Made by a program: the position numbers and the translations under genes. A DNA stretch of 64,000 nt, taken from Abelmoschus esculentus (Eukaryota; Streptophyta; Magnoliopsida; Malvales; Malvaceae). This document shows positions 54,510 through 64,000 of the stretch, piece by piece. Numbering within the stretch: position 1 is the first letter of the stretch; each line of letters begins with the position of its first letter. The stretch spans positions 11,587,001 to 11,651,000 of the forward strand of contig JAUCBN010000028.1 in the NCBI GenBank assembly GCA_035048815.1, written 5' to 3'. The notes under the pieces were generated by a model, which was given only the letters and a program-made list of their open reading frames with translations, was not told the DNA's origin and did no database searches.

Positions 54510-55870
54510 TGGTATAAGCGCAATTTGAGCGTAAGTGTACACGTCGTCAAGTAATAAAATGATAAGTATATCGTGTATCGTCTCCACAGGGATTGATATA
54601 CTTAATATGTCTTCCTTTGTTCCCTTGCTCCTGAAAATAAAGTAAAAACACAAATAAGTTGATTTGTTTTATCTAACTAAATAATTAAATAACAAAACAT
54701 AAAATAAAAGGTTGAAGACGATATAGAGAAAGTGGGTAAGATCCAGTTGCGTCAATTAGTGGATTTAATTGATCTTCTTCTTGTCCAATGCAATCACACA
54801 ACACTACTTCGACAGTACTGCAGATACCGCCTCGGCAACATTGGTGTTCCTCTGCCGCGACAATCTCTTGCTCTTGAGCAGAGGCATCAAAGTTCAGCAA
54901 AGTGTCCGTGAGTGACTCCGCTCATCTCTGAGTCAGAGTGTTGCTGATGAGCAATCCTTGACGATACCTCTCAGCGTAAATCAACGATAACCACCAACCA
55001 ATCCAACACTTCTTTTAACTGCTGAAACTCTTAACCCATCTCCTGGACTTCCAAAGAGTCTAGGCCGAGTTAGTGTCTACAACACCGTACTTATCCTTTT
55101 TGTGAATCTACACCTCTCGATGCTAGATAAATAGATTACTTGCAAACTTCCCTCTCGGGCTTGAATACAAGAACAAAGAATGGCAATAGGATAAGCAAAC
55201 TTTGATTTTATTATTGCATAAGAACAAAGATACAAGAATCAATCTCCTCTCACTAATATTGAAAACCTTCACCTATCCTTAAGAAATTTAGAACATATTA
55301 TCGTTTAAGTATAATTCTTAGGGAGGAAGGGTTTTCTCTAAAAATCGGCTCTCTTAACAATGTGGCCGACTAGGGTATTTATAGTCTTAACCTAGGATAA
55401 ACCTTTCCTAAATAGACTTCAACTTAGAGTAGGGAACAAGTCTTCTTTAAGGAATCTGATATTTCCAAGTTTGCCGCCTTCTAGAAGGGTTTTCCCGCTT
55501 AGTCTTTGAATTGAGCTTTTAGCGCTCTAGACTAGTCCAATTGATGCGCTGCATTTTCCAGAATATTCTCTATATTTTTATCTTTCATCGTGCCTCCATT
55601 GTTGGTGCTGCCACACTAGATTCTGCTGCGGCCTTATCTTCTCCCTCGGCCGCAACACTGCTTCTCTACCGCTTCGATTCTGGATATTCCTGCATGTATA
55701 GAATATGTAATAATATCTGCATTCTCTATAAATATTGACTTTGTGAGTAATGATAACGGAATATCCAATAATTGCGTAAAGAGTTCATAATTCGGTTTAA
55801 GTTTGTATACATTAGATGCTTAAAGTACCATGAGAAGGATAGTAAATAACTGCCTTTTAGGCACTCATCA
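54510..55870 (-). repeat. 5' LTR of the Athila-like element
   Basis: Direct partner of 47,514-48,870. Minus-strand TATA-like CTATAAATACC at about 55,375-55,385. Confidence 0.9.
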
Positions 55871-56757
55871 TATGGACAGGACAATCCTATGAGGGCGGAT
55901 CAATGACTTTGTGATACTCGGTGGATCATGAGGCAGATGAGGTTGAGGTCTAAGGACAAGCTGTCTTATGTTCTTTCTCTGCTCAAGGAGTACGCAAAAG
56001 AATGGTGGGAGACAATTGAGATAGAATGGTACCTTGATCAGCCGACTTGGGATAACTTCTTGGATGTGTTTGAGAAAAAGTATGTGGGCGAGACTCACAT
56101 CGATCGGTTGAGAGATTAGTTCACCCACTTTGTGCAAGGTAATCGTACAGTCTTCCAGTACGAGCAGGAGTTCCTACAGCTGAGTAGGTATGCGCCAGAA
56201 TTGATAGCTACCGAGAAGATGAGGTGCAAGAGGTTTCTCAGAGGTTTAAGGAAAGAGATGCAGACCTATCTGACAGCTAACCCACCGGTGGTATTTTCTG
56301 AGTTGATAGCTAGTGCTAAGGCGTTAGAGAAGGTTAAAGGTTTGACGTATGGTTCTGTAGGAGGTTTAGGAAATGCTAATGGGAGGAATCAGTCCTCTAA
56401 TAGCTCTCAGTCTCTGTCTAGGAGGGACAGAAACTGTTGAAATCAAGGAAGGGGAGGCTCGAATCAGGGTTCGAGATCTGATCGTAGGTCAGATTCTGCT
56501 AGCCGTAGGAGGCCTTCATCATCGTCCATGATGAGTCCCAAGAGTTCTCAAGGGAGTACAGGCATACCAGTTTGTAACCAATATGGTTGCAGGCACCGTG
56601 GTGAGTGTTAGGGATCGAGCCGAGCTTGTTTCGAGTATGGATCTCTGGATAATCTTGCGAAAGATTGTCCTACTGCTACCACCATCGTAATGATTCCGAG
56701 TCAGAGGACCTCTTATCTGGCTCAGAAGGGTCGAGGGTTCTTGACAAGTGCTCAACT
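55871..56757 (+). pseudogene. Tekay-like gag, C-terminal part
   Basis: Continues the gag begun at 47,260: MRLRSKDKLSYVLSLLKEYA, EWWETIEIEWYLDQPTWDNF, then NRTVFQYEQEFLQLSRYAPE and RCKRFLRGLRKEMQTYL, the gag domain of chromovirus-type gypsy elements. A Ser/Arg/Gln-rich linker follows, then a zinc knuckle with damaged first Cys positions, CFEYGSLDNLAKDCP. Stops at 56,117, 56,438 and 56,608 inactivate it. It is cut at about 56,757 by the next LTR. Confidence 0.82.
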
Positions 56758-58048
56758 CACTATCACTTTTTACACCTTTAATGGGCAATAATCACCAAAT
56801 CTACACCTACTTGGATCAATGCATATGCTTAATGTGAGATATTTAGAAGTTATGCTTATAAAGATAATATTTATAGAAAAGACAAGTTTTACTACATTCT
56901 TGTATCTTTGCAGGAAAAACTAATGCCGCTGCAGCGACTGAGGCCGAGGTAGCAGCTAAGGAAAAGTAACGATGTGGTAGGCGAGTTGAGGAGAAAATTG
57001 AGGAGAACGTTGCAGGAAAAGAAGCCCAAGGATCGGAGCTAGATAGTATGTGGAAAGCCCAAGACAAAGGCCATGCGGGAAAGCCTCCTAGTTGGAATAA
57101 ACTTGGAAATATTTTATTTATGTACTTGACTTGTGTCCTACTCCAAGTTGTATTCCTACTTAGGAAAGGTTTGTCCTAGGCCAAGCCTATATAAGACATA
57201 GCCGTCCAAGAAGAATATGCATAATTCGGCACTTAGAGCTTAGACCTAGCCGACTTCATCTTTAAGAGTTTTCTTTTCTTTACATTATGTTCTAATTTTC
57301 TTTAGGCTTATGTGAAAGTTGTAGAGTATTAGTGTGAAGAGATTGAACTTTGTTTCTTGTTTAAATGTAATAAAATATCAAAGTTTGCTTATTCTTTGCC
57401 ATTCTTTGTTCTTACATTCAAGTTCGGGAGAGAAGTTTGTAAGTAATCCATTTATCTAATATCGGGAGAGTTAGATTTACGAAAGGAATAAGTACGGTGT
57501 TTCAATCGGGAAACACTAACTCGGCCTAGAGATAGGTTAAGAGTTCAACGTCTAAAAGAAGTGTGGGATTGGTTGATGATTATAATTGATTCACGCTGGG
57601 AGGTATCATCAAGGACTGGTCATCAACAGTACTTCTACTTAGAGATAAGCAGAGTCATCAAAGGACACTTTGCCAAACTTTGGTAAAGTTCACCCAAGAG
57701 CAAGGGATTGTCGCAGCGGACGAGTATCATCGTTGTCGAGGTAGTAATCTGCAGTTCTGCTAAGGCAGTGTTGTGCAATTGTATTGGAGAGAAACAAGTC
57801 AATTCAATCCACTATACAACACAACTGGATTCTTGCCACTTTCTTTGTTTGATTTTTCTATTATTATTTAACTTTCTTTATTTAGTTCAATCACAACCAA
57901 ATTACTTGTGTTTTTATTTTATTTTCATAGCAAGCAGACAAAAGAAGACATATTAAGTATACCAATCCCTGTGGAGACGATACACGATAATGCTTATCAC
58001 TTTATTACTTGCGATGTGTTCAATTGCACAAATTGCGTATATTTGACA
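56758..58048 (+). repeat. 5' LTR of a plus-strand Athila-like element
   Basis: Homologous to the reverse complement of 54,510-55,870 (shared GGAAATATTT..., AGGAAAGGTTTGTCCTAGG, GCCTATATAAG, GTGGAGACGATACACGATAA). It ends TTTGACA at 58,048. The left edge is approximate (56,750-56,780). TATA box CTATATAAG near 57,187. The short frames at 57,708-58,090 lie within the LTR and are not genes. Confidence 0.78.
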
Positions 58049-58061
58049 CGTATCAAGTTTT

Positions 58062-58079
58062 TGGCGCCGTTGATGGGGA
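58062..58079 (+). other. Primer-binding site of the plus-strand Athila-like element
   Basis: TGGCGCCGTTGATGGGGA, close to the Athila consensus that pairs with tRNA-Asp, 13 bp after the LTR end. Confidence 0.82.
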
Positions 58080-58131
58080 TTGTCAACTAAATTTTGTTTT
58101 CTTTATTATCTTGTTTTAGTTAATTTTTATT

Positions 58132-59532
58132 TTGTTTTTTTATTTTACTTTGATTTGTTTTTGGTGTATAACCAGGGCCAACCCTCCCAACCCTTTGTAC
58201 GAGTTAGATCCAGAAATTGAACGTACACGTCAAAGGTTGAGGAGACAAATCCAAGAAGCCATGGCAGGAAAACAAGGAGATCAAAACTTACCTGCAGGCA
58301 ATGGATGCCTTCCACCGCCACCACTGCCGCGACAACTCACTATCAGGGATTTCTTGGAAGAGGAAAATGGGTTAAATCCTGGAGTGGTTACACCAGAAAT
58401 AGAAGCAACCCACTTTGAACTGAAACCAGTCATGTTCAATATGCTCAATATTATTGGACAGTTTGGTGGGTCTATGACAGAAGATGCCAAGCGACATCTT
58501 AAGTCATTCATGGAGATTTGTAACTCTTTCAAAATCCAAGGAGTCCATGAAGATGTCTTGAGATTGAAATTATTCCCATATTCACTGAGGGATAGGGCAA
58601 AAACATGGTTAAATAGCATTCCAGCAGGATCAATAGGATCTTGGAGTGAATTATGCCGTGATTTCATTACACGCTTTAATCCTACAAATTTATATGATTG
58701 TATTCATAATGAAATTACCTCTTTTCGACAGGTAGATGATGAACCTATGTATGAGGTATGAGAGCGCTATAGGGAGCTACTACACAAGTGTCCATTGTAT
58801 GGATTTCCATTGTGGATAGAAGTGACTATGTTTTATAATACCACCAATGCCCCAACAAGGATGATGTTAGACGCCTCTACCAATGGAACACTCCTTGACA
58901 AAGCACTTGAGGAAGCTATTGAAATCTTGAACAAACTCGCAAAGAACGATTTTCAATTCCCTACATCTAGGCGAGGAGGAGTAAGACACCAAGCCACAGT
59001 GAATGAGTTACAAACATCCAATTTAGTGGCAGCACAGTTGGCCTCTCTTACTAAGATGGTGCAAAACATGCAACTATAGCAAAATACCCATGAGGTTAAG
59101 GCAATAAATTCTTTTTCCAATTAATGTGGAGGTAATCACAATTCTTCTAAATGTATGCAGAACCAAGAGTCTAGCCTGTATGTTGGAAACTACAATAGGA
59201 ACAATATGATGTCCAACACATACAACCGCTCATGGAAGAGGCATCCAAACTTTTCATGGAGGAATCCAAACAATGCCTTGAATCCAACTACTCAACCCCC
59301 AGGATTCCAGCAACAAATATAACATCTGCCACAACAGCAAGTACAATAGCCAATGCCACAGCAGTAGATGCATCAACAGCAGCCTGTAAGTTCCCTAGAA
59401 AACTCTCTGAAAGCCTTTATGATGAAAACTGAATCATACATGGCAGAAAACAATAACTTCATCAAAAAAACAGATGCATTCATAAATAGAATTGAGATGA
59501 GGTTGCAGAATCAAGAGGCAACAATCAAAGTG
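58132..59532 (+). pseudogene. Athila-like gag, truncated by a nested LTR
   Basis: From about 58,174: NPLYELDPEIERTRQRLRRQ, VVTPEIEATHFELKPVMFNM, LKLFPYSLRDRAKTWLNSIP, SWSELCRDFITRFNPTNLYD. It is clearly homologous to the minus-strand gag at 52,920-54,360. A Trp codon has become TGA at 58,759-58,761, where the sister copy reads YEAWERYRE. Later stops occur at about 59,077, 59,122 and after PPGFQQQI. The reading continues as NNFIKKTDAFINRIEMRLQN, QEATIK, then is cut at 59,533 by a new LTR. Neither protease nor RT remains in the window. Confidence 0.85.
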
Positions 59533-61584
59533 TAACATCCCGATTTTGGGGTTAGAAGTTTGGGTTTTAGTTAGGGAAATTCAATTCGGTCGAATCGGGT
59601 TCTTCGGTTCGTTATTCCAATAAAATATAAAATAATAATATTTTAATTGGACAAGTAATAATTTTGTGAAATGGTTTCGGAATATTAAAATGATGTTTTA
59701 AAATTAAAAGAATGTAATTTGAACTTTAAATTGATTTTTAATTGAACTTAATTATGTACTAGTGATCAAATTGTAATTTTGGAAAAGATTTGGGGGACTA
59801 AATGTGTGATTTTCGAAAATTTCTATTTTTAGTGGCTAAATTAGAAAGCAAGCTATAGTTAGAATCCTTAGAGGGCCATAAACCCAATTTTTTTTAATGA
59901 TTTATCCACCAAAATTGTTTTTTTATAAATAGTTTTAAAAGATGATAATTTTATTTTCTTCCATAACCACTTATTTTCTCATCATTTTCTCTCATATTTT
60001 CTCTCTATTTTCTCTCCATCCTCTTCATCAATTCTCTTCAATTACTTGCTTATTTCTTCATCTTTTTCAAAAAGATTTATTGCATTTTGTTCATCATTTC
60101 ATTTTCTTCAAAACCTACTCATTAATTTTTATAAATCAACATCAATTTTCAAGAAATCAAGGAGATTTCTCATCTTTTGGTGGATAAAATCCCTAAGGTA
60201 ATTTTGCTGAATCTTAACTCTTTTTCTAAGGTTCTTTATTGAAATTCCCAAGTATTAGCTTGCTAATCATTAAATAAAACTTGATTTTATGTTATCAATG
60301 CTAGATCTAATGATTTTATGAATGTTTTTTTTGAAATCTTTTTAGATCTCATTCAATGTTGTAATTAGATGGATTTAATTAAGATATTATGTTATTTAAT
60401 TGATTAATTGAGTCTTCAATTGATGGTAAATTAATTAATCCTGGAATAATGCAATCGGTGTTGCTTTAAGGTAGTTTTCGGTAGTTTTAGGGGCTGTTTT
60501 AGGTGTTTTAATGTTGCTGGAGGTATAAGGATGGTTTAGATGTGTTTTGGTTCATAATTGGTGTGGATTAGATGTTAGATTCATTAGGTTTTGGGCTGAT
60601 GTTGTTCGATTGCGTTTCGGCTTAGTTTTTGGTCTTTTCGGCTAAGTTTTCGGTAGATTTGTAGTGATCGAATATGGCTGCTGGTTTGAGCTTGTAATGA
60701 TGTGAAAATTCTCTGTTTTTAATATTGTATAGGTAGTGCAAGAAGGTGCTTAAGTGGCTGGTGTGCTGGCATGGTCATCAGAACATCGGCGAAAGCTCGT
60801 TTCGCTTGTTGGTGAGCGTTTTCGGACTTAAAGCGGATCACATTGGTTCGGTTCTGTTTTTGGGCTATGGAATCGTGTGAAAACTTTCCATATTTCAAGA
60901 GTAAGTAAAGTAAATGATTTTGATGCATTATCATGAGTTTCGGCTATTTTCGGTAAAGGCTTCTATGATGATAACTTAATGAGATTTTTGGAAATGCATA
61001 GGTATGATTTTGAAATGATGCACACATGAGATAATTGTTGAAAATCATGGTTTAAAAATACATCCATGGTTAAGGAAATATGAAAAACGAATTTGGAATA
61101 TATGTGGTTATTTGTCTTCAAATTAAAGGTGCCATTGGGCATGACTTTCGGTTCATTTGTTGAGCATATTATGGATACATTATGAGCTGAAAATGATTTG
61201 AAATATTATGTGGTTATTTGCCTTGAAATTGATGGTGCCGTTGGGCATGACATTTGGTTCATTTGTGAACATATTATGCATGCATTATGAGCAACAAATT
61301 ATCATACACATATGATTATGATATTGGCTTAGTGACACTATCTTTAGATTCGAATACGAATGACATGTCATTAGGATTGTCTTAAGTGCAATATAAACAT
61401 TATTGAGAATAAAGAATATTGCCTACACGTAAAAAGGGCGACTTTGTGTCCAATCGTGAGTGGTATAGCCGCTTACACGTAACAAGGGTGACTATGTGTC
61501 CAACCGTGTGTGGTAGTGCTATAATGGTGGCTTTATGTCATGTCAATGGTGACTTTGTGTCATGTCAATGGTGAATTTTGTGTG
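59533..61584 (+). mobile_element. Gypsy LTR, plus orientation, truncated
   Basis: Begins TGTAACATCCCGATTTTGG after the split gag. It contains long AT-rich and TTCGG-rich segments and a block of GTGCCATTGGGCATGAC repeats near 61,130-61,260, and ends with TTTGTGTC-type tandem words at 61,560. It is cut at 61,584 by an opposite-orientation LTR of the same family. The frame 59,942-60,187 is a pyrimidine-rich artefact. Confidence 0.75.
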
Positions 61585-62153
61585 TAACCCCCTTAGCCCG
61601 GCCTGGACGGAACCGACACTAAACGAGTCACACGGGGAATATCAAACCAAACCCGCGAAGGTTCGATTCGATAAACAATCCTAAAACCGTAATATTTTTT
61701 TCTTTATCTTACCTAGATGCACAATGTTATTCCTACATGTCAGGGTTTCATACAAAGCATTATTGGAGACACATTAATTAGAATAACCATCCGATTAAAC
61801 ACTAACATGGAACATGGACTAAAACGTAAAACTCTTAATTACAATTAGTAAAGTAGACATTCCCTCCATCATTGTTCAATTAAACATACAAGAGTTCCAC
61901 ACAGCAAATTGCAACTCAAACGGATCACTTTAACACCATTAATTGCATGTTTCTCTAGTTTATGGACCAAAATGTAAATCTACCAAAATACAAGGACTTC
62001 ATACAATTTAGATTGACTAACTTGAAATTAAACCAACTTTAAACATGCATGCAAAAATTCAACTCAAAATAATGTCTACAAGTACCTTAATTGAACAAAG
62101 GAAGTTAACCGGGACCAAATTATAATTTCTAGCAACTTTCAAATCTAGGTGAT

Positions 62154-62350
62154 CAAGGTTTCGAAACCTTCCAAGAGGTTCCGAAACTTTTTGAAAAAGG
62201 TTTCGAAACTTTCCTGGAAAGTTTCGAAACTTATCGCGTCCAGTAGCTTCCCAGATTTGAAATTGCCCGAAAGGTTCCGAAACCTTGTGAAGGTTTCGAA
62301 ACTATTTGACAAAGGTTTCGGAACCTTCAATCAAAGGTTTCGAAACTTTG
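62154..62350. repeat. GGTTTCGAAACC palindrome cluster in the LTR
   Basis: About ten copies of AAGGTTTCGAAACYTT, GGTTCCGAAAC and AAAGTTTCGAAAC variants in 197 bp. The centre TTCGAA is a perfect palindrome. The cluster gives two complementary ORFs (62,145-62,330 minus, 62,149-62,412 plus) that are repeat artefacts. Confidence 0.9.
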
Positions 62351-63059
62351 GGTCTGGAACCAATTATTTCATTTCACTAAGTACAAACCAATACTCAAAA
62401 TTCAACCATTAATTAGAACCACTAAATGCAACATTCCTAAACATGATTAACATCAATTGGCACATAATCAACAACGTCATGGACATCATTCAAGCTATAG
62501 GCATGCTCCCTAGGAAAAGTGATGTACAATAATTCAATCCAACAAATACATGCTAGAACATGCTTCAACCATTCAAGTAATTCCAAAGTTCAACAATTGA
62601 TATTCAAACAATAATGGTCTTATTACAACATAAACCAAAGCCTAATTATACACACTACACATGGTTTGGGTTCCACATTGCCTTGCCCAATTTATTTGCC
62701 AAAACATACCAAATTTCAAGTGTTTTTCCCCTTGGATTCCTTGCCTCAATCAAGCTCCAAATGCCTTTATTTTTCTGCATGGATGAAAGGAGAGCTTAAG
62801 CATTCTTGCTTAGTGAGGTAGCTCCACAAATAATCATCAATGCATCTATTTAAAATCATGAAGAAAACACAATTTGCATTTCATAATTAAATCATGCTTG
62901 CTAAAATTTCATGCTCAAGTTCATTAAAACATATGCATCCTTGAGTTCACTTAACCATACCAAAACAATTTATAAACAATGTTTAATCCTCATCCCAAAT
63001 TCATGTATGTATATTGGCATTCTAGTGACCACTTAATGTGAACCTTTGGTTCACCGAAT

Positions 63060-63325
63060 ACACGGATCCTTTTCAACATGCATCGGTCGGACACTTAGTC
63101 CCCCTTGTATACACGTTATCCCCCACTACGCACGGTTGGACACGAAGTCGCCCTTGTCTACGTATGGGTCAACTATATGCACGGTTGGACACAAAGTCAC
63201 CCTTGTTTACATATAGGCAAGCTCTACCACGTACGGTTGGACACAAAGTCACCCTTGTTTACGTGTAGGCGGCTCTACCATGCTCGTTAGACACAAAGTC
63301 CCCTTGTTACGCGTGTAGGCAAATT
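63060..63325 (-). repeat. Tandem repeat of about 56 bp in the LTR (five units)
   Basis: Units of the form CACGGTTGGACACAAAGTC, ACCCTTGTTTAC, GTGTAGGC recur five times. The reverse complement is partly present at 61,420-61,530 in the plus LTR. ORFs at 63,038-63,290 are read through the array. Confidence 0.8.
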
Positions 63326-64000
63326 CAATATTCTCTTTATTTTATAGTGCACTCAATCCTAATGATATGTCATTCGTATTCGAAACTAAAGTTAGTGTCA
63401 CTAAGCCAATATCATAATCAAATGTACATGATAATTTGCTGCTCACAATGCATGCATAAAATGTTCAACAAATGAACCAAAGCCATGCCCCAAAGGCACC
63501 ATCATATAGTAGGCAAATAACCAAATTGTATCTCAAATCATTTCTCATAATTTTCCATAATCATGGATGCTAAATAAATCATGCATTTCCAGCAAGTATC
63601 TCTCATATATGCATCTATTCAAAACATGCTCATGCACTTCCATAAATCTCATGCTTTATCAACATAATACCTTTGTAAAATGTAGCCGAAATTCACATCG
63701 ATTTAACAAAACAAAATGCTTTACTTACTCTTGAACCATGGAAGGTTTTCACACTCTTCCATAGTCCCCAAAACAGAACGTACCAAACGCAATGCGCTTT
63801 TAATCCGAAAACCACTCACCAATAAGCGAAACAAGCTTCCGCCGCTCTCCGATGATCGCACCAAACGCACCAGCAATCAAGCTCCTTCTTGTACCTCTTC
63901 TACAACATTAAAAACAGAGCATTCTCTCATCATAACATGCTCAAACCTACAGCCATATCCGATCACCGTTAAACTACCAAAAACTTAGCCGAAAAGACCG

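Larger units (their letters stand above)
47514..55870 (-). mobile_element. Non-autonomous Athila-like Ty3/gypsy element with a plant-transposon-protein ORF
   Basis: Two LTRs (right, 5' on the minus strand, 55,870-54,510; left, 3', 48,870-47,514; TGATGAGTGCC ... GCTTATACCA) of 1,361 and 1,357 bp. The primer-binding site TGGCACCGTTTCGGGGA at 54,495-54,479 is of the tRNA-Asp type usual for Athila. Order on the minus strand: gag, aspartic protease (54,360-51,795), then a separate ORF (51,295-49,761). No RT, RNase H or integrase is present. Flanking 5 bp are GCGTG and TATGG, so a clean target duplication is not seen, but the host gag resumes on both sides. The two LTRs carry many differences, so it is not recent. 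Confidence 0.88.
61585..64000 (-). mobile_element. Gypsy LTR of the same family, minus orientation, running off the window
   Basis: On the minus strand this LTR ends at 61,585 (...GGGGGTTACA). Its outer part (62,990-64,000) is the reverse complement of 60,400-61,575, covering for example the CAAATGAACC...CATGCCC, CCATTCGTATTCGAA-like and AAGCGAAACAAGC words. At least 2.4 kb is visible; the start lies beyond the window. No primer-binding site follows the LTR end, so it may be a solo LTR inserted in its relative. Confidence 0.75.

Noticed and set aside
47509..55875. Target duplication for the Athila-like element
   Set aside because: The flanking 5-mers are GCGTG and TATGG; similarity is too low to claim.
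58281..58667. 128-codon antisense ORF
   Set aside because: Complement of the Athila-like gag; no independent motif.
62145..62412. Repetitive SFETFQ/VSKPSKRFRN peptides on both strands
   Set aside because: Direct translation of the GGTTTCGAAACC array; both strands are open because the unit is palindromic.
62154..63325. CRISPR-like spacing of short repeats
   Set aside because: Plant nuclear LTR context, imperfect repeats, no unique spacers of constant length and no cas genes.

Overview
This is a eukaryotic window, from the nuclear genome of a dicot plant. Two multi-exon genes with GT-AG introns can be read end to end. Almost everything else is layered LTR retrotransposon DNA in an AT-rich background with long ATT repeats. 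The retroelement types (Athila-like with an extra plant-transposon-protein ORF, Tekay-like LTRs of about 2 kb, copia gag-only elements) would suit a malvid such as a Malvaceae species, but that placement is a guess. I see no prokaryotic features, tRNA, rRNA or CRISPR array.

Layout. 1-2,805: two decayed gypsy LTRs. 4,614-6,231: a DNA transposon with terminal inverted repeats of about 270-300 bp and an 8-bp target duplication. 6,660-8,735: a LINE-type RNase H scrap, a 21-G run and an intronless PRMT1-type arginine methyltransferase retrocopy lacking its methyltransferase core. 10,080-10,853: another old LTR. 11,991-18,773 (minus): a five-exon gene for a 171-residue plastid envelope-type protein, with a 4.9-kb copia element in its last intron. 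19,653-20,620: a possible terminal exon and a hAT transposase fragment. 21,507-25,742 (minus): the intact 19-exon gene for the alpha subunit of PPi-dependent phosphofructokinase (616 residues); these two genes are the only apparently functional ones.

27,249-40,050 is a nested composite. A copia gag-only element with target duplication CAACA (27,556-37,604) sits inside an older minus-strand gypsy/TRIM copy. Its 5' LTR received a gypsy LTR (target duplication GTATC). Its 3' LTR received a gag-protease-only gypsy element whose own 3' LTR is half inverted, followed by a complete 983-bp TRIM. Beyond it lies a gypsy pol gene in permuted order (integrase second half, then RT/RNase H/integrase first half) with its C-terminus inverted. 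41.2-44.9 kb is an older gypsy pol with two diverged LTR-like copies.

44,941-64,000: a Tekay-like element starts with a 2,151-bp LTR, primer-binding site and gag. Its gag is split by an 8.36-kb minus-strand non-autonomous Athila-like element (gag-protease plus a plant-transposon-protein ORF, no reverse transcriptase) and then by a plus-strand Athila-like element, which is itself cut by a pair of head-on LTRs that run off the window.

The most unusual signals are non-coding. Three hairpins with 14-nt loops and compensating stem changes lie in the tail of the Athila-like element. A 20-bp palindromic module is shared by LTRs of unrelated copia and gypsy families, which also carry clusters of TCGA-centred palindromes. 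All coordinates were read by eye; exon joins were checked by reading frame and length, and nothing was searched against a database.
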